DNA of 64,000 nucleotides from RDYJ01 sp034931405 (GTDB lineage Bacteria > Cyanobacteriota > Cyanobacteriia > Cyanobacteriales > Nostocaceae), in contig NZ_JAYGHA010000022.1 of NCBI RefSeq assembly GCF_034931405.1, positions 39,896 to 103,895 of the forward strand, given 5' to 3'. Made by a program: the position numbers and the translations under genes. Position 1 is the first letter of the stretch. Each line of letters opens with the position of its first letter. Shown piece after piece: positions 43,180-52,407 of this stretch. The notes under the pieces were generated by a model that saw nothing but the letters and a program-made list of their open reading frames with translations, ran no database searches and was not told where the DNA came from.

Positions 43180-43812
43180 ATGTCTGATCAAGTTTGGTTG
43201 TCACAATTGCAGCAACATCGAGCGATCGCCGTGATTCGCGCCCCCAAAATGATATGGGGTGAAAAAATGGCTTTAGCGGTAGCATCAGGGGGAATGGGGT
43301 TAATAGAAATTACCTGGAATAGCGATCGCGCACCGGAATTAATTTCTCAACTGCGTACTGACTTACCTGATTGTATTATTGGTACGGGTACGCTGTTTAA
43401 TGTGCAGCAGTTAAAAGAGGCGATCACAGCTGGGGCGCAGTTCCTCTTCACTCCCCATACTGACCCCGAAATGATCAGAATCGCAGTATCTGAAAATATC
43501 CCTATTATCCCCGGCGCACTTACACCTACAGAAATTGTGACCGCTTGGACTCAGGGCGCAAGTTGTGTGAAAGTATTTCCTGTACAAGCTGTGGGAGGAA
43601 CTAGCTATATTCAAAGTTTACAAGCACCCCTTGGTCATATTCCCTTAATTCCTACTGGGGGTGTGACGTTAGAAAATGCTAAAGATTTCTTACAAGTTGG
43701 CGCAGTAGCTGTGGGGTTAAGTGGGGAATTATTCCCGAAAAAATGGGTATTAGAGGAAAATTGGCTGGCGATCGCCAAGCAAGCCAAAAATCTCATACGG
43801 AGGTTAAATTAG
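43180..43812 (+). CDS. eda: KDPG/KHG aldolase
   Basis: 210 residues from ATG 43180 (MSDQVWLSQLQQHRAIAVIR); the open frame extends 26 codons upstream, but those are atypical. It cleaves 2-keto-3-deoxy-6-phosphogluconate to pyruvate and glyceraldehyde 3-phosphate, the Entner-Doudoroff step used by cyanobacteria. Seen: catalytic Glu in LIEITWNSD, IGTGTL phosphate-side loop, Schiff-base Lys in CVKVFPVQAVGG, then IPTGGVTLENA. It is next to psaI, 100 bases downstream, same strand. Confidence 0.92.
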   Translation: MSDQVWLSQLQQHRAIAVIRAPKMIWGEKMALAVASGGMGLIEITWNSDRAPELISQLRTDLPDCIIGTGTLFNVQQLKEAITAGAQFLFTPHTDPEMIRIAVSENIPIIPGALTPTEIVTAWTQGASCVKVFPVQAVGGTSYIQSLQAPLGHIPLIPTGGVTLENAKDFLQVGAVAVGLSGELFPKKWVLEENWLAIAKQAKNLIRRLN

Positions 43813-43868
43813 TAGTGAGGTGACTTACCAATCAACAATCACCAATAATAACGAGGAGTGTATTTACC

Positions 43869-44384
43869 ATGACTAGACTGATTAATCCTCAGTGGGTGCG
43901 TCCATTGAAAATGTTACTCACAAGTGCATTCATTTCGGCTAGTATTTTTAGTTTCGGCTCGTCGGATGCAGTTTGGGCAAATCCCGACAACAATAAAATT
44001 GCTACAGCTATTCAAACACTCAAAGAATCTGATCAACGCTGGATTCAAATTAACCTCTCCGAGCAAAATTTAATTGCTTGGGAAGGTAACAAACCTGTAT
44101 ATGCAATCACCATTTCTTCCGGTAAAAAATCTACACCTACTCGCGTTGGGACTTTCAAGATTCAAACTAAACATAAAAAAACTCGAATGCAAGGTAGAGG
44201 TTATAACGTTCCTAATGTCCCTCATACTATGTATTATCAAGGCGGTTATGCCATTCACGGAGCATATTGGCATCATAAATTTGGGACACCAGTCAGTAAT
44301 GGCTGTGTCAATCTTGCACCTAATCATGCTAAATGGGTATTTGAGTGGGCTGATATAGGAACTCCGGTGGTGATTAAAAAATAG
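43869..44384 (+). CDS. L,D-transpeptidase (YkuD domain)
   Basis: 171 residues. An N-terminal signal/membrane segment (about 12-36, ending AVWAN) directs it to the periplasm. The YkuD domain (about 55-170) has IQINLSEQNLIAWEG, the RVGTFKI strand and the catalytic motif HGAYWHHKFGTPVSNGCVNL (H...SxGC). Such enzymes crosslink peptidoglycan or attach lipoproteins through meso-diaminopimelate. It is short, with no additional LysM or peptidoglycan-binding domain. A strong terminator follows. Confidence 0.92.
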   Translation: MTRLINPQWVRPLKMLLTSAFISASIFSFGSSDAVWANPDNNKIATAIQTLKESDQRWIQINLSEQNLIAWEGNKPVYAITISSGKKSTPTRVGTFKIQTKHKKTRMQGRGYNVPNVPHTMYYQGGYAIHGAYWHHKFGTPVSNGCVNLAPNHAKWVFEWADIGTPVVIKK

Positions 44385-44395
44385 GGTAAAGAGAT

Positions 44396-44428
44396 AGATC
44401 CCCGCCTTCTTGGAGAAGCAGGGGATCT
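44396..44428. terminator. Terminator hairpin (AGATCCCC palindrome)
   Basis: AGATCCCCGCCTTCT (44396-44410), loop TGG, AGAAGCAGGGGATCT (44414-44428), two mismatches. Between convergent genes; related to the palindrome at 18315-18380. Confidence 0.8.
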
Positions 44429-44434
44429 GATTTA

Positions 44435-45247
44435 TTAAAAGACTCGATGCTGTAAAGATGGCATTTGTCGGCGGACTTGTTCAATTCTACTAGGTTTAAT
44501 TTCTGCGATCGCCACTCCCGCTTTTTCACCAGCATCAGCTAAAATTGTTCCCCAAGGGTCAATAATCATGGCATGACCGTGGGTTTGACGACGGGCATAG
44601 TTAGTCCCAGTTTGTGCTGGTGCAATCACGTAACAGGTATTTTCTATTGCCCTAGCTTGTAGTAATACTTGCCAATGGTCTTTACCTGTAAAAGCTGTGA
44701 AAGCAGCAGGAACAAAAATTACATCTGCTCCCTTATCTGCTAAATGGCGATACAGTTCTGGGAAGCGGACATCATAACAAATAGAAAGTCCAATATTACC
44801 CAAGTTTTCCGAGAAATAGACTGGGGGTAATGTTTTACCAGCCATCACGGTACTAGATTCTTGATAGGTGTTACCATCAGGGACATTGACATCAAATAGA
44901 TGTACTTTATGGTAGCGAGCAAGTTCTTGACCGTTAGGATCAACAAGTAAGGCTGTGTTGTAAACTTTACCTGCACTATCTACAGGTACAGGGAAGCCGC
45001 CGCCAAGAATGGTAATTTGGTAGCGTTGCGCCATTTTGATCAGAAAGGTTTCTGTTTCTTTAGCGATGATATCTGCTTGGGCGAGTTTATCTTTTTCCTC
45101 TCCCATAAAGCAGAAATTTTCTGGCAAACCCACCAACTCTGCACCCTGACGCACAGCCAGATCAATAAATTCTTCTGCTTGTGCCAAATTTTTCTGTAAA
45201 TCAGGCACACTGGTCATTTGAATAGCGGCGGCTAAATAAGACTTCAT
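44435..45247 (-). CDS. Nitrilase-family amidase (Nit-like carbon-nitrogen hydrolase)
   Basis: 270 residues. The Glu-Lys-Cys triad is visible in VGLPENF (Glu), ARYHKVHLFDV (Lys) and GLSICYDVRFPELYR (Cys). It resembles Nit1/Nit2 amidases that hydrolyse deaminated glutathione (and omega-amidases), by the RYHKVHLFDV and CYDVRFPELYR blocks. The start MKSYLAAAIQMTS fits the family N-terminus. It acts in the cytoplasm in metabolite repair. Monocistronic, convergent with the transpeptidase gene. Confidence 0.9.
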   Translation of the reverse strand: MKSYLAAAIQMTSVPDLQKNLAQAEEFIDLAVRQGAELVGLPENFCFMGEEKDKLAQADIIAKETETFLIKMAQRYQITILGGGFPVPVDSAGKVYNTALLVDPNGQELARYHKVHLFDVNVPDGNTYQESSTVMAGKTLPPVYFSENLGNIGLSICYDVRFPELYRHLADKGADVIFVPAAFTAFTGKDHWQVLLQARAIENTCYVIAPAQTGTNYARRQTHGHAMIIDPWGTILADAGEKAGVAIAEIKPSRIEQVRRQMPSLQHRVF

Positions 45248-45432
45248 AGATTCAACAACAAACAGTGGATGACGGGATAGATTCTCAAATATATCGTTAC
45301 TTCCAGATTGGTGGAGGCTAGTCAGAATTGCGGAATTTACGCTTTTCTGAAAAATACTTACTCAGCTATCCCTAGCGTCTTATCTTAATATTCATGTTGA
45401 TTCTAGGAAACAATTTACAGCTATTTTCAAGT

Positions 45433-48246
45433 TTACCTCAGTTTCAACTGCTGTTTTAAAGCCGCTGGCAGATTCTTCGCTGCTTCTAGTCCTTCTACCT
45501 CTTCCCAGTTAGTATTCTGATCCCAGCGGATATCACCAAACAATTCATCACTGAAGTTAGCACCAATTAAGTATGCACCGCTCAGGTTAGCACCTTTCAA
45601 ATTTGCCCCACTCAGGTCTACTCGACTCAAATCGGCATCTTGAAGATTAGCATTACTCAAGTCAGCACCTCTGAGGTCTGAGCGAATCAAGCTCGCACCG
45701 CTGAGGTTAGCACCACACAAATCAGCTTGGATTAGTTTAGCGGCTATCAAGTAGGCATTGCTGAGGTTAGTTTGCAATAAATAGGTGCGGCTAAGTTCTG
45801 CACGACTGAGGTCTGCTTGGCTCAAATCTGCACCACTCAGGTCTGCTTGGAAAAGGTAAGTACCTCTCAGGTGTGTAGCACTGAGGAATTGCCCAACTAT
45901 ATTTTTAAAACCTTCTGTCGGTAAGCAATTACAGTAGTTAATAATCCGCAGTAAATCTGATCTCAAATTATCGCCTTCAGTTTCACCAGAGGGATAGAAA
46001 ATTATGTATTCTTTGAGGACATCATGTTCTTGAGCATATCGCTGTAATTCCAACAGCAAAATCATCACATTTAAACCTGCATAAATATCTACTTGGCGCT
46101 GACCTAAATTTTCAATTCTGTGATTTTGGTTGTCATGTTGTAATTGTCGCAGCTTTGTTTGGGCTAAAGTCTCTGTTGGTGAATCAATAAATTTTCCTTG
46201 AGACCAGTTATTATAAAAGTTACCTAAAACTTTAAATAAATTGATCCAATATAAATCGGGAATCTGTATGAGTAAAGCAATTACATCTTCGACAATTCCT
46301 GATGTGATTTTACCAAAACCCAGCAAATCATAAATTTGCCAATTCATTTGTTCAATTGCGTCATCAGTATTAAATCTTGACCACTCTTGCAGAGATTTTG
46401 TTAACTTCTCCGCAAACAGAAATTCACTCAGACTTTGATGATAGCATTCGATTTTGTTTGCTTGTTTTTGAGCAGGAAGAAAATACAAATTATTCAAAGC
46501 TGCTTGAATATCTGTGTGTTCGACGTGTAACCGGGATTTAATCATTGAGATAGAGCCAAATATTCCCCCAGCTTGGACAATAGCAATAGCAGCTTCTGTG
46601 AGAATATGTTTTAAATCTGCTTGGTAGTTTTGATTTTCTTGATTATTGACATCACTATCATCTGCGACTGATGGCTGCTTGGCAATTAACCACTTGATAA
46701 ATTCTTGAGAAATTATAACCTTGGCAGTTTTTAGACTAGCTTTTTCTAGCTGATCAAATGCTAAAGTTTCATCTCTATACATTACTGCTAATAAATGCAG
46801 ATACAGCGGCTCAAAAGCTAATTTATTTATAGCTACGGGACATTTTTTACTTGCTAAAAATTGCGCTAAATCTGTTTTTTTACCTTGGTGACATGACAAT
46901 AAATTCCATTTTTTTAGCCATTTTTCTTGGAGTTGTTGATCCATTTCCAGGATTTCTACTCGTTCTAAATTATGGGGTAAGTTCTGAATATATTGTAAAG
47001 CGTTTTTTCTGCCAGTAATTAAAACACGATGCCCCATATCGGCTTGATTTTTACATTGATGCTGAAATGCAGCGACTTGTTGAATAAATGCCTCTAAATC
47101 AATACGCAAATCATCGAAACCATCCAAAATAAATAGAAATCGTGTATTTTTATGAGTCAACCAATTATGATTGTTGTCAATAAAATTAACTTTTAGCTCC
47201 GCTGCCAAAGTATCCTCTAAAGAAGAAGCTAAAGTGTCAATATCTTTTAAATTAATTAAAATTGGTGTCCATAGAGGATGCAAATGTTGCCTTACCCAAT
47301 CAGCAAACATTCGACAAAATACACTTTTACCTCTTCCTGATTCACCTTGAATGAACATCACTTGTTCTAATTTCTGTTGATTCAGGAGAACTCCTTTTGC
47401 CCATGTTTCTATATCTAAAGAATTGATTTTTTGATCTAAAGATTTCACTTTAAGAGGAATATAAATATCTTTCCAAGCATAGCTTTGATCAAAAACTTGG
47501 GCTAGTGGCTGAGTAGCAATATGTGTTGTTAAATAGTCATTAATACCTTGAATTATTTGCTGTTCTTGCGGCCATTCTCGATCATAATTTGTAATTAAAT
47601 TTTTAATTTTATCATCTACATCTATCCAGGCATTAATAATGTAGTTTTGAGTATTGGCAGCAATTCTTTTGGTTAAAAGATTAGCTAAAAATTTTGTGAC
47701 ATTTGGGGATATTAATCTCACTAATAATATTTGATTAAATGCTGTCGCTAACTCTGATTCAGAAAAACATGAAATTGTATTTTTAGCAGTTTTATAATCT
47801 AATTCAATATTTTGAAGATTTTGGATTTTTGCGTTAATTTCTTCCAGATTATCTACTAAATTACTATCCCAATTTATCGCTGGGTATAAAGACAAAATTT
47901 CTCTGATGCTTTGTAAATAAGCTGCTTGACTAATTATCAATACGCAGTCTTCTAAAGTAGGAGATTCTGGGGTTATCTCAACATATAAATTCAAAAAATT
48001 AACCCCAAGTGATAAATAAGATAATTCTCTATCTACCATTGGCGCTAAAGGTAAACATAGCACATCTAATAATGAAGAGGAATTTTGCAGTAGAGGTTTG
48101 ACGACTTCTAAACTAAGACTTTGTTCGTCAATAGTTGGTATCGCTGCTAAAACTGCTTTACCTGTATCTGTTGTTGTATTCAGACTAGCTTCTACTGAAA
48201 AAGATTGCTGGAATTGCTGCCAAATTTGAGAGAAAGTCTTTTTCAT
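45433..48246 (-). CDS. NACHT NTPase with pentapeptide repeats (STAND protein)
   Basis: 937 residues. An N-terminal helical region of unknown type (1-285) leads to a NACHT NTPase: Walker A IQGESGRGKS (301-308), Walker B FLFILDGFDDL (about 370-380), the sensor VLITGRKNA and a helical module to about 750. Then about 20 pentapeptide repeats (A(D/N)LSG type) fill about 790-895, followed by the usual short capping tail. No enzymatic effector domain is visible. STAND NTPases of this build detect a signal and oligomerise; several bacterial NACHT proteins defend against phage. The role here is inference. Not in an operon. Confidence 0.85.
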   Translation of the reverse strand: MKKTFSQIWQQFQQSFSVEASLNTTTDTGKAVLAAIPTIDEQSLSLEVVKPLLQNSSSLLDVLCLPLAPMVDRELSYLSLGVNFLNLYVEITPESPTLEDCVLIISQAAYLQSIREILSLYPAINWDSNLVDNLEEINAKIQNLQNIELDYKTAKNTISCFSESELATAFNQILLVRLISPNVTKFLANLLTKRIAANTQNYIINAWIDVDDKIKNLITNYDREWPQEQQIIQGINDYLTTHIATQPLAQVFDQSYAWKDIYIPLKVKSLDQKINSLDIETWAKGVLLNQQKLEQVMFIQGESGRGKSVFCRMFADWVRQHLHPLWTPILINLKDIDTLASSLEDTLAAELKVNFIDNNHNWLTHKNTRFLFILDGFDDLRIDLEAFIQQVAAFQHQCKNQADMGHRVLITGRKNALQYIQNLPHNLERVEILEMDQQLQEKWLKKWNLLSCHQGKKTDLAQFLASKKCPVAINKLAFEPLYLHLLAVMYRDETLAFDQLEKASLKTAKVIISQEFIKWLIAKQPSVADDSDVNNQENQNYQADLKHILTEAAIAIVQAGGIFGSISMIKSRLHVEHTDIQAALNNLYFLPAQKQANKIECYHQSLSEFLFAEKLTKSLQEWSRFNTDDAIEQMNWQIYDLLGFGKITSGIVEDVIALLIQIPDLYWINLFKVLGNFYNNWSQGKFIDSPTETLAQTKLRQLQHDNQNHRIENLGQRQVDIYAGLNVMILLLELQRYAQEHDVLKEYIIFYPSGETEGDNLRSDLLRIINYCNCLPTEGFKNIVGQFLSATHLRGTYLFQADLSGADLSQADLSRAELSRTYLLQTNLSNAYLIAAKLIQADLCGANLSGASLIRSDLRGADLSNANLQDADLSRVDLSGANLKGANLSGAYLIGANFSDELFGDIRWDQNTNWEEVEGLEAAKNLPAALKQQLKLR

Positions 48247-48546
48247 GCGTTTTAACGTGTCTAATTGCTTAATCTTATTCAGCCTAGCGTAGCATTTTTG
48301 ACCTCTAAATGGAGTCAGATAGATAATTAGTAAAAAAAATTAACATTACTTTTACATAAGTAGGCAATTATCACAGTCAGCAGTTAGTTTTTTGCCAACT
48401 CTTGCCTGATAAAGATTATAGAATGTCAAAACATCCTAATTACCCTAGCAACTGCTACATATACATGAAAAAGTAAGCTATTACCTTACCCTTTTGAATA
48501 CGTAGAAGTTAAGGGGTTAAGCTTTAGTTTTATACTAGTAAATAAT

Positions 48547-49209
48547 TTAATAATTTTGCTGACGGTTAATCCAAATACCCCTCAAACCAGCCTTTTTTGC
48601 ACCATGATAGTCATCTGTAATGCTGTCGCCAATGTGCCATGCTTCCTCTGGTAAACAGTTATGACTTTGCAAAGCAATATTAAAAATTTGTGGATCTGGT
48701 TTAGCGGTACGGACTTGTGTAGAAATGGTAATTGATTTAAAATAGTCCTTTAGTCCTAAGCTTTGTAATACAGAGTATAAACGAGAATCAAAATTAGATA
48801 AGACACCCAACTCAACTCCTAAGCGTCGCCAGTTTACCAAAGCTAAAGACACATCTGGATAAACAAACCAAGGTTCAGCAGTGCCAAAATGGATATAGAG
48901 TTCGCTAAAAAAAGCTGAAAAATCGGCAAATTCCTGGAGAACTCCCGCACCTTCAAAGGTATTGAGGGCGATAATTCGCCACCAGTCAAATTCTCGCTGG
49001 GGAATGTCTTTAATATCTGGGTCTAGAAATATCGGTGGTGGTGCATCTTTAAAGCTTTTGAAAAATTCTTTGTTGAGAATTTCGGGGGAAACTGTAACGC
49101 CAAATTCTTGGGCTATTTGACTATAAACTATTCCTACACTACCTTTGACACCAAAGAGTGTGCCTACAGCATCTAAAAAAATAACTTTTGGTTTTTTCAT
49201 AATCCCCAC
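48547..49209 (-). CDS. HAD-superfamily hydrolase (HDHD3-like)
   Basis: 220 residues. HAD motifs: IFLDAVGTLF (motif I, nucleophile D, second position V instead of D), GVLSNFDSRL (motif II, Ser/Asn), KPDPQIF (motif III, Lys) and HIGDSITDDYHGAKKAGL (motif IV). The missing second Asp of motif I removes the usual general acid; this DAVGT form is typical of HDHD3-like members. It starts at a methionine before MKKPKVIF; the second ATG (MKKPK) is equally likely. Substrate unknown. Confidence 0.88.
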   Translation of the reverse strand: MGIMKKPKVIFLDAVGTLFGVKGSVGIVYSQIAQEFGVTVSPEILNKEFFKSFKDAPPPIFLDPDIKDIPQREFDWWRIIALNTFEGAGVLQEFADFSAFFSELYIHFGTAEPWFVYPDVSLALVNWRRLGVELGVLSNFDSRLYSVLQSLGLKDYFKSITISTQVRTAKPDPQIFNIALQSHNCLPEEAWHIGDSITDDYHGAKKAGLRGIWINRQQNY

Positions 49210-49293
49210 ATTTACCCCTCAACCATAGTGATATAAAAATTTTACCGATCTTCAGGAGTCAGAAAGCAGGAGGCAGGAGTTTTGTAGTTGTTC

Positions 49294-49441
49294 TGTTCCC
49301 TGTTCCCTGTTCCCNNNNNNNNNNNNNNNNNNNNNNNNNNNNNNNNNNNNNNNNNNNNNNNNNNNNNNNNNNNNNNNNNNNNNNNNNNNNNNNNNNNNNN
49401 NNNNNNNNNNNNNNNNNNNNTGTTCCCTGTTCCCTGTTCCC
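49294..49441. repeat. TGTTCCC STRR array with assembly gap
   Basis: TGTTCCC is repeated three times on the left (49294-49314) and three times on the right (49421-49441) of 106 N (49315-49420). The tract starts 85 bases after the HAD gene. The N run is not a whole number of heptamers, so its length is only an estimate. Confidence 0.95.
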
Positions 49442-49446
49442 TAATT

Positions 49447-50640
49447 CTACTGAGAAAGGGTTTTAATGATTGGACTAACCAACCAACTAAACCCAACTTT
49501 TAATTGATGTTCTAAAGTTGGTAATCTGTACAAGTAAGCTAACCGACGGGCGAGGTATGCTAAAGGACCATCTAGTTTAATTCCCAAACCTGTGAGGGTA
49601 GCGTTATCTATTCCCAAGGCCATCATTTCTCCTAACTGTTGATAGTGGAAGGGAAGTAAAGGACGATTGGTTAAAGATGCCCAAATGTTCCAGGCGGTAT
49701 AATCGGCTTGTTGAAATGCTACTTGAGCGGTGGCGGGTACTTGCTTTCCTTCAGCATCAAGACAGTCTGCTAAGTCTCCTAAAGCGAAAATTTCGGGATG
49801 TTCTAAAACTTGTAGTGTGGGTGTGGTGGTAATTTGACCGCGCTGATTTTGCTTGAGGGGTAGATTTTTTACTACTGGGGAAACTTTTGTGCCGACTGTC
49901 CAAATTACCAAATCCACAGGAATTGCATCTATTTGATCTTTATATTCTAGAGAGATGGTATCTTCTGCAATTGATACTACTTTGGTTTCTAAATCTATAA
50001 ATACTCCTCTAGCATCTAAGGCTTTTTTGGCGGCTTCGCGGTTAAATTCTGGGGAAGTTCGTAAAATTTGATCACCGATTTCAATCAGGCGAAATCTGCC
50101 TTTTGCTCCGATTCTGTCTGCAAGTTTACAAGCTAATTCTACGCCACTGTAACCAGCACCAACTATGGCAACACGAATTTTTTCAGGATTTGATGCTTCT
50201 AATATTCTTAGGCGTTCTTCGAGGTGATAAGCATCAGTGATGGTACGGAAGGGATAAGCGTGATTTGCTGCACCGGGAACTAAATCTAGGGGTGTTTCCC
50301 CACCTAATGCTAAGACTAAACGGTCATAGGAAATTCCTGGGCTATCTTGTAACTGTACTCGGTGCTTATCAATGTCAATTTCGGAAACGGTGGCTTGATG
50401 AAAGTTTATACCTGTTCCTTGTAGCAGTTCTTGGTATGGTGGGGCTATTTCCCAGGTTTGGAGTTCGCTGGTGAGGAGTTCATAAAGTAGGGGAGAGAAA
50501 ACAAAGCGATCGCTCTGATCTACTAAAATAATTTCAGGTTTTGGTGTAGTTTCCCAGGGTAACTGTCCCAGGCGTAAGGCGGTGTAGAGTCCACCAAAGC
50601 CTCCACCTAGTATACAAATTTTTGTAGTTGCTTGAGTCAT
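49447..50640 (-). CDS. Type II NAD(P)H dehydrogenase, NdbB-like
   Basis: 397 residues. FAD-binding ILGGGFGGLYTALRL (about 10-24) and NAD(P)-binding VAIVGAGYSGVELA (about 157-170), FAD motif FALGDLADC, then a C-terminal amphipathic membrane-anchoring part. Length and sequence (LGQLPWETTPKPEIILVDQS) resemble cyanobacterial NdbB, implicated in the late step of phylloquinone synthesis (demethylphylloquinone reduction). I cannot exclude a general NDH-2. Monocistronic, downstream of the GNAT gene on the same strand. Confidence 0.82.
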   Translation of the reverse strand: MTQATTKICILGGGFGGLYTALRLGQLPWETTPKPEIILVDQSDRFVFSPLLYELLTSELQTWEIAPPYQELLQGTGINFHQATVSEIDIDKHRVQLQDSPGISYDRLVLALGGETPLDLVPGAANHAYPFRTITDAYHLEERLRILEASNPEKIRVAIVGAGYSGVELACKLADRIGAKGRFRLIEIGDQILRTSPEFNREAAKKALDARGVFIDLETKVVSIAEDTISLEYKDQIDAIPVDLVIWTVGTKVSPVVKNLPLKQNQRGQITTTPTLQVLEHPEIFALGDLADCLDAEGKQVPATAQVAFQQADYTAWNIWASLTNRPLLPFHYQQLGEMMALGIDNATLTGLGIKLDGPLAYLARRLAYLYRLPTLEHQLKVGFSWLVSPIIKTLSQ

Positions 50641-50681
50641 GGTTTTTATAGAAGGCTAAATCCCAGCAGGTTCATTTATTC

Positions 50682-51254
50682 TTAGTGTAATGATTTATTG
50701 CGCTCTATTGCCATTAGCCAACAATCCTGATATTTACCTTCGTGTAGATCATGACAGAGTAACAGCTTAACTTTTACAAACCCACATTTTTCATAGCAGC
50801 GAATAGCACGAAGATTTTTGACGTTGGGATCAATAACAATTTTAACAGATGGCAGTTGACTAAATATATATTCTATAGTTAAAGAAAGCACTTTTGTACC
50901 AATTCCCTGATTCCAATATTGGGTTTCACCGATAAATAAGTCAATTCCATACACATAATTGGTATCTGCTAAAGAATACATTTCTTGAATATGTGGTGGT
51001 AATTGATTCAGTTGATAATATTGTAAATAACCAATATCTAGATTTTGATATGAGAAAATGCAGGGAATAAGAGGTTCTTTTCCTAAAATTCTGGGTTGAT
51101 AGGTTTTGATCACTCTTTCTAAATCATAAGGCTCATCTCTTCCTCCATAAAATTCTAATACTTTTTCATCTGTGCGCCATTTCTCCATTAATTTATAATC
51201 ATGTTTATGATCTTGCATGGGACGAATTTTAATTTCGTCTTTGATAATTAGCAT
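50682..51254 (-). CDS. GNAT acetyltransferase (AAC(6')-like)
   Basis: 190 residues. GNAT fold of the Acetyltransf_8 type: WRTDEKVLEFYGGRDEPYDL, IGYLQYYQLN, YGIDLFIGETQYWNQGIGTK (acetyl-CoA binding loop QGIGTK), KIVIDPNVKNLRAIRCYEKC and GFVKVK. The YGGRDEP, GIDLFIG and DP...N.RAIRCYEK blocks match aminoglycoside 6'-N-acetyltransferase-like proteins and siderophore or peptide acetylases. The real substrate is not readable from the sequence; resistance is not implied. Confidence 0.82.
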   Translation of the reverse strand: MLIIKDEIKIRPMQDHKHDYKLMEKWRTDEKVLEFYGGRDEPYDLERVIKTYQPRILGKEPLIPCIFSYQNLDIGYLQYYQLNQLPPHIQEMYSLADTNYVYGIDLFIGETQYWNQGIGTKVLSLTIEYIFSQLPSVKIVIDPNVKNLRAIRCYEKCGFVKVKLLLCHDLHEGKYQDCWLMAIERNKSLH

Positions 51255-51821
51255 AGATGATATTTACAGAACTTTTCTTGATTGTAAGCTGTCGCGCTTT
51301 TAACTTGCACATCAAAGGCAGGATGCCTACAGCACAAGAGTACAGATGATGTTATTTAGCGATGGCTTCACCCACCGTAGCCATCACTCTTCCGGTGGCT
51401 GACCTCACAAACAAAATCGCGTCTCTAATGGGACTTAAACATTTTTGGGTAATAAATAAGCCTCAAATCCTTACAGTACAGGGAAAATATCCAAAATTTA
51501 CAAGATGGTGCGAAGTTTTGCAATACCAAAATTGGAATAGACTTGATTTCCTATCGATTTATGTGATAGCCTAAATTTATATCGAAACTACTGTTATCCG
51601 ATAGAGTTACTGGAGTTAAGTAACGGAGTGACAAGCGCACGCTGGAAAACTCTAGTTTTTAGCAACCGTAAATTTCCTGTCTTTCAAATTAATTTCATAA
51701 TTTTATCATGGGGTTTAATTTGTACTGTCCTCCTCTGGAGGAGATAAATTCATAATCTTTTCACTAACTTCCCCTATCGCCGTTCAAGCAGATATTAATC
51801 TTACAAAAAAGAGGAATTTCG
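51255..51821. other. Intergenic region with no supported gene
   Basis: About 570 bases. A GCAGGATGCCTACAGCACAAGAG-like small repeat lies near 51320-51345. A 70-residue open frame (51362-51574) has no family features and starts in repeat-like DNA. GTCCTCCTCTGGAGGAG (about 51727-51743) can form a short stem before the next gene. Confidence 0.5.
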
Positions 51822-52214
51822 ATGATTAATAAACAATTATTTTCAGAAAATTCATCTACTACCAATTTTGATCAATTTACTCAACATTTCCCTGTCACTC
51901 TCCAGTTAGAAGGCACAGATCCTGGTACAGGTGGCATTAGAATTACCGATTCTGGCACTACTGCTGTCCGTAGACTTGATGCAGCGAGTAATGCAACAGG
52001 TGATGCAACAGCGATAGGTGATAATGAAGGGCCTCGTAGCAATCACAACTCTGAAGCAGCGCCCAAACTCAAAGCTATAGACACCATTCCCAAAATGAAG
52101 AAGAGGAATTTATTTGTCCTCTTAGGTTCGTTCCTCTTTGTCCCGGTAGCCTTCCTAGCTATGGTGGTTGTAGTTGTCCTGCTTGCGCCAATTGTCGGGG
52201 ATCAGGAATACTAG
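51822..52214 (+). CDS. Small C-terminally membrane-anchored protein
   Basis: 130 residues. Start ATG 51822 follows AAGAGGAA, a good ribosome-binding site. The N-terminal 90 residues are polar, Asn/Thr/Gly-rich (QLEGTDPGTGGIRITDSGTT, NATGDATAIGDNEG), and a single hydrophobic helix (about 97-122, FVLLGSFLFVPVAFLAMVVVVVLL) ends the protein, preceded by MKKRN. It is predicted to be a tail-anchored protein with the polar part in the cytoplasm. Family not recognised. A DNA palindrome pair follows it. Confidence 0.6.
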   Translation: MINKQLFSENSSTTNFDQFTQHFPVTLQLEGTDPGTGGIRITDSGTTAVRRLDAASNATGDATAIGDNEGPRSNHNSEAAPKLKAIDTIPKMKKRNLFVLLGSFLFVPVAFLAMVVVVVLLAPIVGDQEY

Positions 52215-52237
52215 GCAAAGGAGAAGAATAAACAATT

Positions 52238-52395
52238 AAACCCGGATTTCTCACCACAATTCTCAAAGCTTGATAAAATCTCGATTCTGGTTTTTCACAC
52301 TGCATGAAAAAATGACCTGTCAAAAATGCCCAAAATAAATTTTGCTTAAGGATTATGGGGAATGCGTTCACGGGACTTGTGAGAAATGCGGGTTT
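52238..52395. mobile_element. MITE-like element with 17-bp inverted ends
   Basis: AAACCCGGATTTCTCAC (52238-52254) and GTGAGAAATGCGGGTTT (52379-52395) are inverted repeats differing at one position and enclose 124 bases without a gene. The size and ends fit a small non-autonomous transposon relic. Confidence 0.55.
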
Positions 52396-52407
52396 TACCT
52401 CTTGACC

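Noticed and set aside
49242..49503. Open frames on both strands crossing the N run
   Set aside because: They exist only because N is read as unknown residues; the readable parts are heptamer repeat.
51362..51574. 70-residue plus-strand open frame
   Set aside because: It starts in repeat-like DNA (GATGGCTTCACCCACCGTAG), with no ribosome-binding site and no recognisable protein pattern.
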